Below, in pieces: positions 56,166-64,000 of a stretch of 64,000 nt of DNA; the stretch's first letter is position 1; every line of letters begins with the position of its first letter. The position numbers and the translations under genes are program-made. Origin of the DNA: Bacteroides sp. (GTDB lineage: Bacteria > Bacillota > Clostridia > Lachnospirales > Lachnospiraceae); contig JAMPBO010000005.1 of the NCBI GenBank assembly GCA_023666705.1, positions 62,001 to 126,000 on the forward strand, read 5' to 3'. The notes under the pieces are model-generated. The model made no database searches. It was not told the origin of the DNA and saw nothing but the letters and a program-made list of their open reading frames with translations.

Positions 56166-58226
56166 ATGGCAAAAAATCTTGTAATTGTTGAGTCACCGGC
56201 AAAAGCAAAAACGATAAAGAAGTTTCTTGGAAGCGGCTATGAGGTTATGGCATCCAACGGACATGTGAGGGATTTGCCGAAAAGTACAATGGGAATAGAC
56301 ATGGAGCATGACTATGAGCCGAAATACATTACAATAAGAGGAAAGGGTGAGCTGCTTGCAGCACTCAGAAAAGCAGTAAGCAAAGCAGATAAGGTTTATC
56401 TCGCAACTGACCCTGACCGTGAGGGAGAGGCAATTTCATACCACCTTTCCGTTGCACTTAAGCTTGAGAACAAAAATTACAAGAGAATTACCTTTAATGA
56501 AATCACAAAAAATGCAGTAAAGACATCCATAAAAAATGCAAGGGAAATAGACATGAATCTTGTGGATGCACAGCAGGCGAGACGTGTGCTTGACCGGATG
56601 GTCGGTTACAGCATCAGTCCGCTGCTGTGGGAAAAAATAAAAAGGGGATTGAGTGCAGGAAGGGTTCAGTCCGTTGCCCTTAAACTGATTTGTGACAGGG
56701 AAAATGAAATAAATGCATTTGTACCGGAGGAATACTGGAGCTTTGACGTAATGCTTGCACCGTCAAATGGGCTTGCACCGGTCTGTTTCCATTATGTCAA
56801 AGACAGACTTACAAAGGAAGAGGTGGATGCGGTGGAGACTGCCGCAAAAAAGGCGGATTTCCATATTGATGACATAAAGACAACCGAAAAAATCAAAAAG
56901 CCGCCGGTTCCATTTACGACAAGTACCCTTCAGCAGGAGGCTGGAAAACACTTAAATTTTGCCACGAGCAAAACTATGCGGATTGCCCAGCAGCTCTATG
57001 AGGGCGTTGACGTAAAGGGCTTTGGGACCGTAGGTCTTATTACCTATTTAAGAACGGATTCCATCCGGGTATCAGACGAGGCAGATCAGGGTGCAAAGGA
57101 ATTTATTGCACAAAAATACGGGGAAGCCTATGTTGGAACTGCAGAGATAAAGGGAACAGGAAAGAAAATTCAGGATGCACACGAGGCAATCCGTCCTACC
57201 AATATAACCATCACCCCTGATATGGTGAAGGCAGAGCTTTCCAGAGACCAGTACAGGCTGTACCAGTTGATTTATAACAGATTTCTTGCCAGCAGAATGA
57301 GTGCTGCAGTATTTGAGGCAAAGACCGTATATGCAAAGGCAGCGGATTACAAATTTAAGACAACTTCAACAAAGAGAACCTTCGATGGCTTTATGTCCTG
57401 CTATGCTTTGGATGAGCAAAAGGAGGAGGCAGCAAGAATTAACGGCTTAAATAAAGGTGATGTGGTGAAGGCGGATGCATTTGATAAAAAACAGCATTTT
57501 ACACAGCCGCCTGCACATTTTACGGAGGCACTTCTTGTAAAAACCATGGAGGAGCTTGGAATCGGAAGACCGTCAACGTATGCACCTACCATTTCAACAA
57601 TCATCAACAGAAGATATATTGTAAAGGAAAATAAAAATCTTTATGTGACAGAGCTTGGTGAGGCGGTAAACATGATTATGGAAAAAGCATTTTCCGTAAT
57701 CATCGACACAAACTTTACAGCAAATATAGAATCCCTGCTTGACAAAATTGAGGAGGGAGTCATTGACTGGAAGGTTGTTATCAGAAATTTCTATCCTGAT
57801 TTGGCTGAGGCAATTGACAATGCACAGGCAGAGCTTGAATCAATCAAGATTGAGGATGAGCAGTCGGATGTTCCATGTGAGCTGTGCGGAAGAATGATGG
57901 TTATCAAGTACGGACCATATGGAAAGTTTCTTGCCTGTCCGGGATTTCCTGAGTGCAGAAACACAAAACCCCATTATGAGAAGGTGGGGATTGCATGTCC
58001 TATGTGTGGTGCGGATGTTGTGCTTAGAAAGACAAAAAAAGGAAGAAAATATTACGGCTGCATCAATAATCCGGATTGCCAATTTATGTCATGGGCAAAG
58101 CCGACGGAAGAAAAATGCCCTGAATGTGGCAGTTATCTTGTGGAAAAAGGCAGTAAGCTGATGTGCTCCGGTAAGGAGTGCGGATACTCATGCAGTGCAA
58201 AAAAAATTGTTGATGAAAACCACTAA
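56166..58226 (+). CDS. topA: DNA topoisomerase I
   Basis: 686 residues. TOPRIM domain KNLVIVESPAKAKTIKKFLG and ATDPDREGEAISYHL; catalytic Tyr in GLITYLRTDSIRV; three C-terminal zinc fingers (CELCG...CPGFPEC, CPMCG...CINNPDC, CPECG...CSGKECGYSC). It relaxes negative supercoils. Its own promoter precedes it. In Bacillus this gene is followed by trmFO-xerC-clpQ-clpY-codY before flgB; here flgB comes next. Confidence 0.98.
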   Translation: MAKNLVIVESPAKAKTIKKFLGSGYEVMASNGHVRDLPKSTMGIDMEHDYEPKYITIRGKGELLAALRKAVSKADKVYLATDPDREGEAISYHLSVALKLENKNYKRITFNEITKNAVKTSIKNAREIDMNLVDAQQARRVLDRMVGYSISPLLWEKIKRGLSAGRVQSVALKLICDRENEINAFVPEEYWSFDVMLAPSNGLAPVCFHYVKDRLTKEEVDAVETAAKKADFHIDDIKTTEKIKKPPVPFTTSTLQQEAGKHLNFATSKTMRIAQQLYEGVDVKGFGTVGLITYLRTDSIRVSDEADQGAKEFIAQKYGEAYVGTAEIKGTGKKIQDAHEAIRPTNITITPDMVKAELSRDQYRLYQLIYNRFLASRMSAAVFEAKTVYAKAADYKFKTTSTKRTFDGFMSCYALDEQKEEAARINGLNKGDVVKADAFDKKQHFTQPPAHFTEALLVKTMEELGIGRPSTYAPTISTIINRRYIVKENKNLYVTELGEAVNMIMEKAFSVIIDTNFTANIESLLDKIEEGVIDWKVVIRNFYPDLAEAIDNAQAELESIKIEDEQSDVPCELCGRMMVIKYGPYGKFLACPGFPECRNTKPHYEKVGIACPMCGADVVLRKTKKGRKYYGCINNPDCQFMSWAKPTEEKCPECGSYLVEKGSKLMCSGKECGYSCSAKKIVDENH

Positions 58227-58309
58227 ATATGGTAATATATATGCCGTACATGTTATAGATTTTGTTTTGATGTATTTTTTTACCACATTATTAATATGTA
58301 TGACCAATA

Positions 58310-58337
58310 TAAACTTAAAGTTTGTTTTTGACGATAA
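58310..58337 (+). promoter_or_regulatory. Candidate sigma-28 (SigD/FliA) flagellar promoter
   Basis: TAAA 58310-58313, 16-nt spacer, GACGATAA 58330-58337 (7 of 8 to GCCGATAA), 36 nt before flgB. An overlapping TTGACG-17-TATTAT would start transcription within the flgB ribosome site, so it is less likely. The rest of the topA-flgB gap is A+T-rich and shows no clear terminator. Confidence 0.6.
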
Positions 58338-58373
58338 ATAGGATAAGTATTATTATGTGCAGGAGGAAAAACT

Positions 58374-58769
58374 ATGATAACATCTGATATTTATAATTAT
58401 GTTAATATTCTTGACAAGGCTGCAGATGCGGCAACTCTCAGAAACGAACTGATCAATAATAATATCGCCAATGTAAATACACCACACTACAAGAGAAAGG
58501 ACATTAATTTTGAGTCTGTCCTTCAGGCAGAGCTTGCAGGTGGCAGTAGCTTGTATAACAGTGTAAAGGCTGCAAATGATGATCTTTCGACATTGGATCC
58601 ACAGGTATTTACGGATAATTCGTCTTTATCTTACAGGCTGGATGGAAACAATGTTGATGTCAATTCCGAGGAGGCATATCTTGCGGAAAACTCAATCAAA
58701 TATCAGGCATTGGTTGATATGATGAATCAGGAGTTTGCAAGATATAAGACGGTGCTCAGCTCATCATAA
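58374..58769 (+). CDS. flgB: Flagellar basal-body rod protein FlgB
   Basis: 131 residues, normal length. The N-terminal rod motif ALRNELINNNIANVNTPHYKR is present (read ATLRNEL...), with the C-terminal helix NSIKYQALVDMMNQEFARYKTVLSS. It forms the proximal rod with FlgC and FliE. AGGAGG ribosome site. First gene of the flagellar operon. Confidence 0.96.
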   Translation: MITSDIYNYVNILDKAADAATLRNELINNNIANVNTPHYKRKDINFESVLQAELAGGSSLYNSVKAANDDLSTLDPQVFTDNSSLSYRLDGNNVDVNSEEAYLAENSIKYQALVDMMNQEFARYKTVLSSS

Positions 58770-58805
58770 AGTGGCTATGGGCTTATATGATTAAGGAGGT
58801 TTTAT

Positions 58806-59246
58806 ATGGGCGTTTTTACAGCGATGAATGTGTCTGCTACCGGTATGACGGCACAGCAGCTTAGAATGGATACAATTGCAGAAAATATTGCAAATGCACA
58901 GACAACAAGGACAGAGGATGGAGAGGCATACAGAAGGAAGATACCTGTATTCATGGAAAAGGACTCTACTTCCTTTGACAATATATTAAACGGATATTTG
59001 GATTATTACAGACCAAATGGAGTCAAGGTTACCCAGATTGTTGAGGACCCGTCAGAGTTCCGGCTGGTATATGAGCCTGACAATCCTGATGCAAACGAGG
59101 ACGGATATGTGGAATATCCAAATATTGATACGGTTACTGAAATGACAAACCTGATTGACTCGTCAAGAGCTTATGAGGCAAGCGTTACGGCATTCAATGC
59201 CTCAAAGGGCATGGCGACAAAAGGACTGGAATTATTCTCAAGTTAG
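58806..59246 (+). CDS. flgC: Flagellar basal-body rod protein FlgC
   Basis: 146 residues. FTAMNVSATGMTAQQLRMDTIAENIANAQTTR is the rod/hook N-terminal signature, and the C-terminus NLIDSSRAYEASVTAFNASKGM is the matching helix. Proximal rod subunit, placed between flgB and fliE as in most bacteria. AAGGAGG upstream. Confidence 0.97.
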   Translation: MGVFTAMNVSATGMTAQQLRMDTIAENIANAQTTRTEDGEAYRRKIPVFMEKDSTSFDNILNGYLDYYRPNGVKVTQIVEDPSEFRLVYEPDNPDANEDGYVEYPNIDTVTEMTNLIDSSRAYEASVTAFNASKGMATKGLELFSS

Positions 59247-59259
59247 GAGTGAAAAATAA

Positions 59260-59580
59260 ATGGCTATAACACCTGTTACACTTTCAAGTGATGATTTATC
59301 TGCAATTGGTCAGGTCAGACCAAGCGGAATAACTTCAAAGGCTGAGGGGGAGGGAGCGTTCGATACGATTTTGAATGCTGCTGTTGACATGTATAAGGAA
59401 GCGGACATGCTACAGAAAAAGGCAGAGGAAACAGAAATGAGCTTTGCACTCGGATATACAGACAGTATACATGATCTTGCCCTGGCACAGCAGAAAGCAA
59501 ATATATCACTGCAATACACTGTTAAGGTTACAAATGCGGTTGTATCTGCGTATAAAGAGCTTATGAATTTACAATTATAG
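59260..59580 (+). CDS. fliE: Flagellar hook-basal body complex protein FliE
   Basis: 106 residues. C-terminal FliE motif with DLALAQQKANISLQYTVKVTNAVVSAYKELMNLQL. It joins the MS ring to the rod. Starts 14 nt after flgC, before fliF. Confidence 0.96.
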   Translation: MAITPVTLSSDDLSAIGQVRPSGITSKAEGEGAFDTILNAAVDMYKEADMLQKKAEETEMSFALGYTDSIHDLALAQQKANISLQYTVKVTNAVVSAYKELMNLQL

Positions 59581-59605
59581 AAAAAACAGATAGGCGGATA
59601 TCCAA

Positions 59606-61210
59606 ATGGGTGAATGGTTCAGACAAATACCTTCCAAAATTGCGGAGTTTTGGAAAAAATATACAACTAAACAGAAAACTTTATTTTTGTCTGTAGTCGC
59701 AGCAGTAATTATTACGTTAGTTGCGTTGTTTTTTGTGTTGAACAGAACAGATTACGTTACACTGTCATCCTTTGAAAATACGGCAGCAACTGCTGCAGCG
59801 GTGAACCTTCTTGACGAAAATGGCATCACGAACAGAACCTCGAAGGATGCACTTACCATTGAGGTTGCCGAGGAAGACCTTTCACGTGCAAGGCTTCTTC
59901 TTGGTGAAAACGGAATCAGCACAAACATCAATAAAACGGATTATGACTGGTTATTTGACAACAGCTTTAACACGACGGATTCGGAGAAGCGGCTCAAGGC
60001 AAAGATTACACTCCAGTCTACAATGGCAAATGATATTGCATCCATGGATGGCATTTCAAAAGCATCCGTTACAATCAATATCCCTGAAAACAAGAGCAGC
60101 CTTACGCCAAATCAGGCAAGCACATCAGTTAGTGTAATGCTTACCGTAGGCAGCGGCTTCAACGAAAATAACGTACAGGGTATTGTGGAATATGTAAGAA
60201 CCTGTGTCGGTGACGAAAATACGGATGACATTACCATCATAGATAATCAGGGAAATCTGCTGTTCTCAGGGAACAATAGTGGAGCAGGATATACAAGTCC
60301 TGTTGTTATGGTTGAGAAACAGGTGGAGGAATACTACAACAATAAGCTGTGGAACCTGATGGTTAATTCAGGTGTTTACGATGAGGTTTCGGTTTCGGCA
60401 AATCTCGATGTAAATATTTCCGAAAAGGAAATGCATAACCTTGAGTATTATTCCAATGACGATGATGACACGGGACCAAAGGGTACATATTATTACTATC
60501 TTGCAGAAAACACGGATGGTACGGGCGGAGTAGTCGGTACGGATGCAAACGGAGAGGAGATTACTGATTACAATCTGCTCGACAATGCAAACGGAGAGTC
60601 CTCCCTGAATTTGATAAAAGAGACTTATAACACAAGCTATACGGAAACGACAACAAAGGAGCCTGTCGGAAAGGTTGACCTGACGAAATCCAGTATGGCA
60701 ATGTATCTGACAAAGTATCAGGTATATGAGGAAGAAGCAATGGAAGAAAGCGGACTGCTTGAGGGAACGACCTTTGAGGAATTCCGCACGAACAATTCAG
60801 AGGCTATAGAGGAAACAAATGCCCCTGAGCTTGTTGCCCTTTTGGCAAATGCGACAGGTATCCGGGATTCCAGTATATATGTTGTTGAGAGGACGGTTCC
60901 AATTTTCTATCCAAGAGAGGATGGAGGTCTCCCAATGCAAAGTATAATTACGATTATACTTGCTGTTTTGATTGGTTTACTTCTCCTGTTTGTCGTATTC
61001 AAGAGTATGAAGACAGAGGAGGTTATCGAGATGGAGCCTGAGCTTTCTGTTGAGGCATTGCTTGCTACAACGAAGGAAAATCAAACGATTGATGATATAG
61101 AATTCAGCGACAATTCGGCAACCAAGACGCAGATTGAGAAGTTTGTGGATGAAAATCCTGAGGCGGTTGCGTCTTTGCTTAGAAATTGGCTTAGTGATGA
61201 TTGGGAGTGA
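59606..61210 (+). CDS. fliF: Flagellar MS-ring protein FliF
   Basis: 534 residues. Two TM segments, about 28-48 (SVVAAVIITLVALFFVL) and near 450 (IITIILAVLIGLLLLFVVF), enclose the ring-building domains: RBM1/2 with DLSRARLLLGENGIS and ASVTINIPENKSSLTP. The C-terminal tail (DNSATKTQIEKFVDENPEAVASLLRNWLSDDW) is the FliG-binding end. Membrane ring that assembles first in the motor. Confidence 0.97.
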   Translation: MGEWFRQIPSKIAEFWKKYTTKQKTLFLSVVAAVIITLVALFFVLNRTDYVTLSSFENTAATAAAVNLLDENGITNRTSKDALTIEVAEEDLSRARLLLGENGISTNINKTDYDWLFDNSFNTTDSEKRLKAKITLQSTMANDIASMDGISKASVTINIPENKSSLTPNQASTSVSVMLTVGSGFNENNVQGIVEYVRTCVGDENTDDITIIDNQGNLLFSGNNSGAGYTSPVVMVEKQVEEYYNNKLWNLMVNSGVYDEVSVSANLDVNISEKEMHNLEYYSNDDDDTGPKGTYYYYLAENTDGTGGVVGTDANGEEITDYNLLDNANGESSLNLIKETYNTSYTETTTKEPVGKVDLTKSSMAMYLTKYQVYEEEAMEESGLLEGTTFEEFRTNNSEAIEETNAPELVALLANATGIRDSSIYVVERTVPIFYPREDGGLPMQSIITIILAVLIGLLLLFVVFKSMKTEEVIEMEPELSVEALLATTKENQTIDDIEFSDNSATKTQIEKFVDENPEAVASLLRNWLSDDWE

Positions 61211-61216
61211 TGGAAA

Positions 61217-62239
61217 ATGGCTGGAAATTCAGTAAATATGGAGGACATTACGGGAATACAGAAGGCGGCAGTTCTTCTTATCTGCCTCGGACCTGAGCGT
61301 TCGGCTACTGTATTCAAGCATTTAAGGGATGATGAAATCGAACAGCTGACGCTTGAAATTGCCAATACAAAGAGTGTATCACCGGATGTCAAGGACGCAG
61401 TTATGGATGAGTTCTACGAGGTGTGTCTGGCACAGAAATACATTGCAGAGGGTGGTATTACATATGCTAAGGAGCTTCTTGATAAGGCACTTGGCGAGGA
61501 TCGGGCAAAAGATGTCATCGGAAGACTTACTGCATCCCTGCAGGTACGACCGTTCGAGTTTGTCAGGAAGTCAGATGCCAGCCAGCTCCTTAACTTTATT
61601 CAGGATGAGCACCCGCAGACGATTGCACTTATCCTTTCTTATCTGCCTTCGGCACAGGCAGCCTCTGTTGTCAGTGCCCTTGCACCTGAAAAGCAGGCGG
61701 ATGTTGCAAAGAGAATTGCCATGATGGACAGAACAAGTCCGGATATTATAAAACAGGTAGAAAAGGTTTTGGAGAAGAAGCTTGCTTCTTTGGTCAATCA
61801 GGATTACACCATTGTTGGTGGTATCGATTCCATTGTCAGTATTCTTAATACGGTTGACAGAAGTACAGAAAAGCACATCATGGAGACCTTGGAAATCGAA
61901 GAACCGGAATTGGCAGACGATATCAGAAGAAAAATGTTCGTATTCGAGGACATTTTGCTGCTTGATAACCGTGCAATCCAGACTGTTTTGCGTGAGGTTG
62001 ACAACAACGAGCTTGCAGTTGCACTTAAAAATGCCAATGAGGATGTTAAACAGATTATATTTGATAACCTTTCCAGCCGTCTGTCAACGATGATTAAAGA
62101 GGATATGGAATTCATGGGTCCTGTCAAGCTTAAGGATGTTGAAGACGCACAGCAGAAGATTGTTAATATTATCAGAAAGCTTGAGGATTCAGGCGAAATC
62201 ATTATCTCACGTGGCGGAGGTGACGAGTTAGTTGTCTAA
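61217..62239 (+). CDS. fliG: Flagellar motor switch protein FliG
   Basis: 340 residues. N-domain GIQKAAVLLICLGPERSATVFKHL, middle EHPQTIALILSYL (the EHPQ motif), and the C-terminal torque helix DNRAIQTVLREVDNNELAVALKNA. Rotor protein contacting MotA and FliF. Six nt after fliF; fliH overlaps its end. Confidence 0.98.
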   Translation: MAGNSVNMEDITGIQKAAVLLICLGPERSATVFKHLRDDEIEQLTLEIANTKSVSPDVKDAVMDEFYEVCLAQKYIAEGGITYAKELLDKALGEDRAKDVIGRLTASLQVRPFEFVRKSDASQLLNFIQDEHPQTIALILSYLPSAQAASVVSALAPEKQADVAKRIAMMDRTSPDIIKQVEKVLEKKLASLVNQDYTIVGGIDSIVSILNTVDRSTEKHIMETLEIEEPELADDIRRKMFVFEDILLLDNRAIQTVLREVDNNELAVALKNANEDVKQIIFDNLSSRLSTMIKEDMEFMGPVKLKDVEDAQQKIVNIIRKLEDSGEIIISRGGGDELVV

Positions 62240-63023
62240 TCTTTTTAAGTCGGGGATTGTAGGACAGGGCAGTCTGGTGTCTGAGCCTTTAGTTCTTGAC
62301 GTAAATGCCAGAGCCATGGAGAAAATTAAGGCAAATGCAAGGATTATACGCCCTGTTGAGGAGAAGAAAGAGGCTGCCGGTGAGGAGCAGGAGGAAGCAT
62401 CCGAATCGCCTGATATTACACTGGATGAAGCAATGGAAATGGCGAAGTCGATTCGCGAGGAAGCGTCCGAACGGGCAAATGCCATTATACAGTCAGCGAA
62501 TGACGAGGCGGATGCCATAAGGGAAAATGCCCGCAAATCAGGTTATGAGACGGGACTCGAGGAAGGAAACCTTGAGGCTGCAAAAAGAGCGGATGTTTAT
62601 CTTGCCAATATTCAAAAGGAGCAGGATGAATTTGTAAGCAGGACACAAACAGAGTATGACGAGCGTTTAGGTCAGTCACAGGAAAGCTTAATTGATTTGA
62701 GCTGTCAGCTTGTAGCCAAGCTTACGGGAATTTTAGTTGATGAATACCGTCCTGTCATGGTTTACATGATAAATCAGGCACTGAGCGGAAGTGACAACGG
62801 AAAAAATATTATCATCAAGGTTCCGGAGGAGAGCTACGCTTATATATCTGATAACAGGGATAGAATCGTTGGTGCGGCAAATCCGAGTATCAACATTGAT
62901 ATATTTGCCGATTCCAATCTTACAAAAAGACAGTGCATGATAGAAACCGATAATGGGATAATTGATTTATCCATGGATGTACAAGTAAATAATCTGATAA
63001 CGGCAGTGAAGCTGTTATCGTAG
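62232..63023 (+). CDS. fliH: Flagellar export ATPase regulator FliH
   Basis: 263 residues. An acidic coiled N-half with Ala/Glu-rich helix (EAMEMAKSIREEASERANAI, then GLEEGNLEAAKRA) and a C-terminal FliH/HrpE-type domain (SLIDLSCQLVAKLTG to the end). It acts as the stator-like regulator of FliI. Start is TTG 62232, overlapping the fliG stop; GGAGG lies 11 nt upstream, and no better-placed ATG exists before residue 29. Confidence 0.9.
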   Translation: MSNLFKSGIVGQGSLVSEPLVLDVNARAMEKIKANARIIRPVEEKKEAAGEEQEEASESPDITLDEAMEMAKSIREEASERANAIIQSANDEADAIRENARKSGYETGLEEGNLEAAKRADVYLANIQKEQDEFVSRTQTEYDERLGQSQESLIDLSCQLVAKLTGILVDEYRPVMVYMINQALSGSDNGKNIIIKVPEESYAYISDNRDRIVGAANPSINIDIFADSNLTKRQCMIETDNGIIDLSMDVQVNNLITAVKLLS

Positions 63024-63110
63024 CATAAATTTAAAATGGAGCTGTTTTTCCTGTTTTATGGAGAGGCAGCCTCATACTTTATTATCTGATAAAAAGGTAG
63101 CGTGGTATTT

Positions 63111-64000
63111 ATGAGAAGCAGCATAAGTATAGATAAATACAGGCATTTACTGGATATGGATTTTGCCCTCCACTATGGCAAGGTGACCAAGGTGGTTGGT
63201 CTTACCATTGAATCTGTCGGTCCGCCGTGTAAGCTGGGTGATCTTTGCGAGATACGGTCAAAAGACGGAAGCAGTCAGGTGAAGGCAGAGGTGGTAGGCT
63301 TTCGGGACAGCAGTGTGTTACTTATGCCATTTGATTCGGTTGATGGAGTGGGGCTTGGCTCCACGGTGAGAAATACAGGAGAAGTGCTTAAGGTAGCAGT
63401 TGGACCTGAGCTGCTCGGACGGGTTTTGGATGGTATAGGAAGACCAATGGATGAGGGCGAGATAGTTTGTAAAAATGCGTATCCAATTGATGCCATGTCG
63501 CCTGACCCGCTAAAGCGAAAGCTGATATCAGAAATTCTGCCCCTTGGTGTAAAGGCGGTAGACGGGCTTCTCACAGTCGGAAAGGGACAAAGAATTGGAA
63601 TATTTGCAGGAAGTGGCGTGGGAAAAAGCACACTGCTCGGAATGTTTGCAAGAAACACAAAGGCTGATATCAATGTAATTGCCCTGATTGGAGAGCGTGG
63701 CAGGGAGGTCGGTGAATTTATAGAGCGTGATTTGGGCGAGGAAGGACTTGCCCGTTCCGTGCTTGTAATCGCAACATCCGACAAGCCTGCGTTAATCAGA
63801 AATAAGGCGGCGAAAACCGCAACTGCAATTGCCGAATATTTTAGGGACCAGGGAAAGGATGTACTTCTTATGATGGATTCCCTGACCCGTTTTTCCATGG
63901 CACAAAGGGAAATTGGGCTGGCATCAGGGGAACCACCCGTTACGAGGGGATATCCGCCGTCTGTTTATGCCGAACTTCCAAAGCTTTTGGAACGGGCAGG
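63111..64000 (+). CDS. fliI: Flagellum-specific ATPase FliI (cut by window end)
   Basis: First 296 residues of FliI, the type III export ATPase. Walker [51 protein letters not shown] and [20 protein letters not shown] are all present, in the right order for an F1-beta-like ATPase. ATG 63111 follows AAAAGGTAG. 87 nt after fliH. The remaining part lies beyond 64000. Confidence 0.97.
   Translation, partial: MRSSISIDKYRHLLDMDFALHYGKVTKVVGLTIESVGPPCKLGDLCEIRSKDGSSQVKAEVVGFRDSSVLLMPFDSVDGVGLGSTVRNTGEVLKVAVGPELLGRVLDGIGRPMDEGEIVCKNAYPIDAMSPDPLKRKLISEILPLGVKAVDGLLTVGKGQRIGIFAGSGVGKSTLLGMFARNTKADINVIALIGERGREVGEFIERDLGEEGLARSVLVIATSDKPALIRNKAAKTATAIAEYFRDQGKDVLLMMDSLTRFSMAQREIGLASGEPPVTRGYPPSVYAELPKLLERA

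Noticed and set aside
58328-58356. TTGACG-17-TATTAT as a sigma-A promoter for flgB
   Set aside because: Transcription would begin within the AGGAGG ribosome site, leaving it out of the mRNA.

Overview
The window looks like a chromosomal segment of an anaerobic, motile, low-G+C Firmicute, most likely a gut-type member of the Lachnospiraceae (Clostridia). That placement is inferred from gene content: single-chain glycyl-tRNA synthetase next to recO, a CIRCE-controlled hrcA-grpE-dnaK-dnaJ operon, a very large 2-hydroxyacyl-CoA dehydratase activase-like protein, GerW/YtfJ, and a dprA-topA-flagellar order. Strong AGGAGG-type ribosome binding sites and sigma-A-like promoters fit the same group. I saw no rRNA, tRNA, CRISPR array, prophage or transposase gene.

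Layout. 1-1790: end of recO and glycyl-tRNA synthetase, closed by a terminator. 1900-9550: an accessory island with two MacB/FtsX-type ABC transporters, two small signal-peptide proteins and a Cro/C1-type regulator; its second half is visibly A+T-rich. 9578-15764: heat-shock operon hrcA-grpE-dnaK-dnaJ-prmA behind a CIRCE operator; PrmA carries an odd repeat-bearing insertion. 15784-18531: a zinc-ribbon/repeat membrane protein, then a TSUP exporter and a LysR regulator on the minus strand. 18600-30446: amino-acid biosynthesis, leuC-leuD-leuB-ilvD-ilvB-serC-serA-asd, interrupted by a 24-27-residue hydrophobic ORF, a zinc-ribbon/repeat membrane protein and a lipoprotein. 30433-34633: P-loop kinase-like protein, DUF1015 protein and glycogen branching enzyme.

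34645-41767: VOC and GNAT proteins, a 181-bp palindromic element, an MscS channel, cysteine synthase, then a probable zinc-homeostasis cluster (His-rich CobW GTPase, CobW/YcgQ-like fusion, Fur-family regulator) and an HtrA protease. 41760-46082: a bidirectional terminator and a 1405-residue double-ASKHA activase protein on the minus strand. 46267-53311: LysM protein, rhomboid-like protein, uncharacterised genes, the YtfI/YtfJ pair, DHH phosphoesterase, small alarmone synthetase and flavin reductase. 53332-58226: comM, dprA, topA. 58310-64000: flagellar basal-body/export operon flgB-flgC-fliE-fliF-fliG-fliH-fliI, running off the window behind a sigma-28-like promoter.

The best candidate for an undescribed system is the 1.9-9.5 kb island: two different secreted small proteins, each encoded beside its own ABC transporter of the class used for export of, or immunity to, antimicrobial peptides. 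One permease is a fused tandem, the other is split into two half-size genes. Other items worth checking are the PrmA insertion, the palindromic element with an apparent empty site 2 kb away, the CobW/YcgQ-like fusion next to a Fur-family gene, and two places where a promoter is interleaved with a terminator hairpin.
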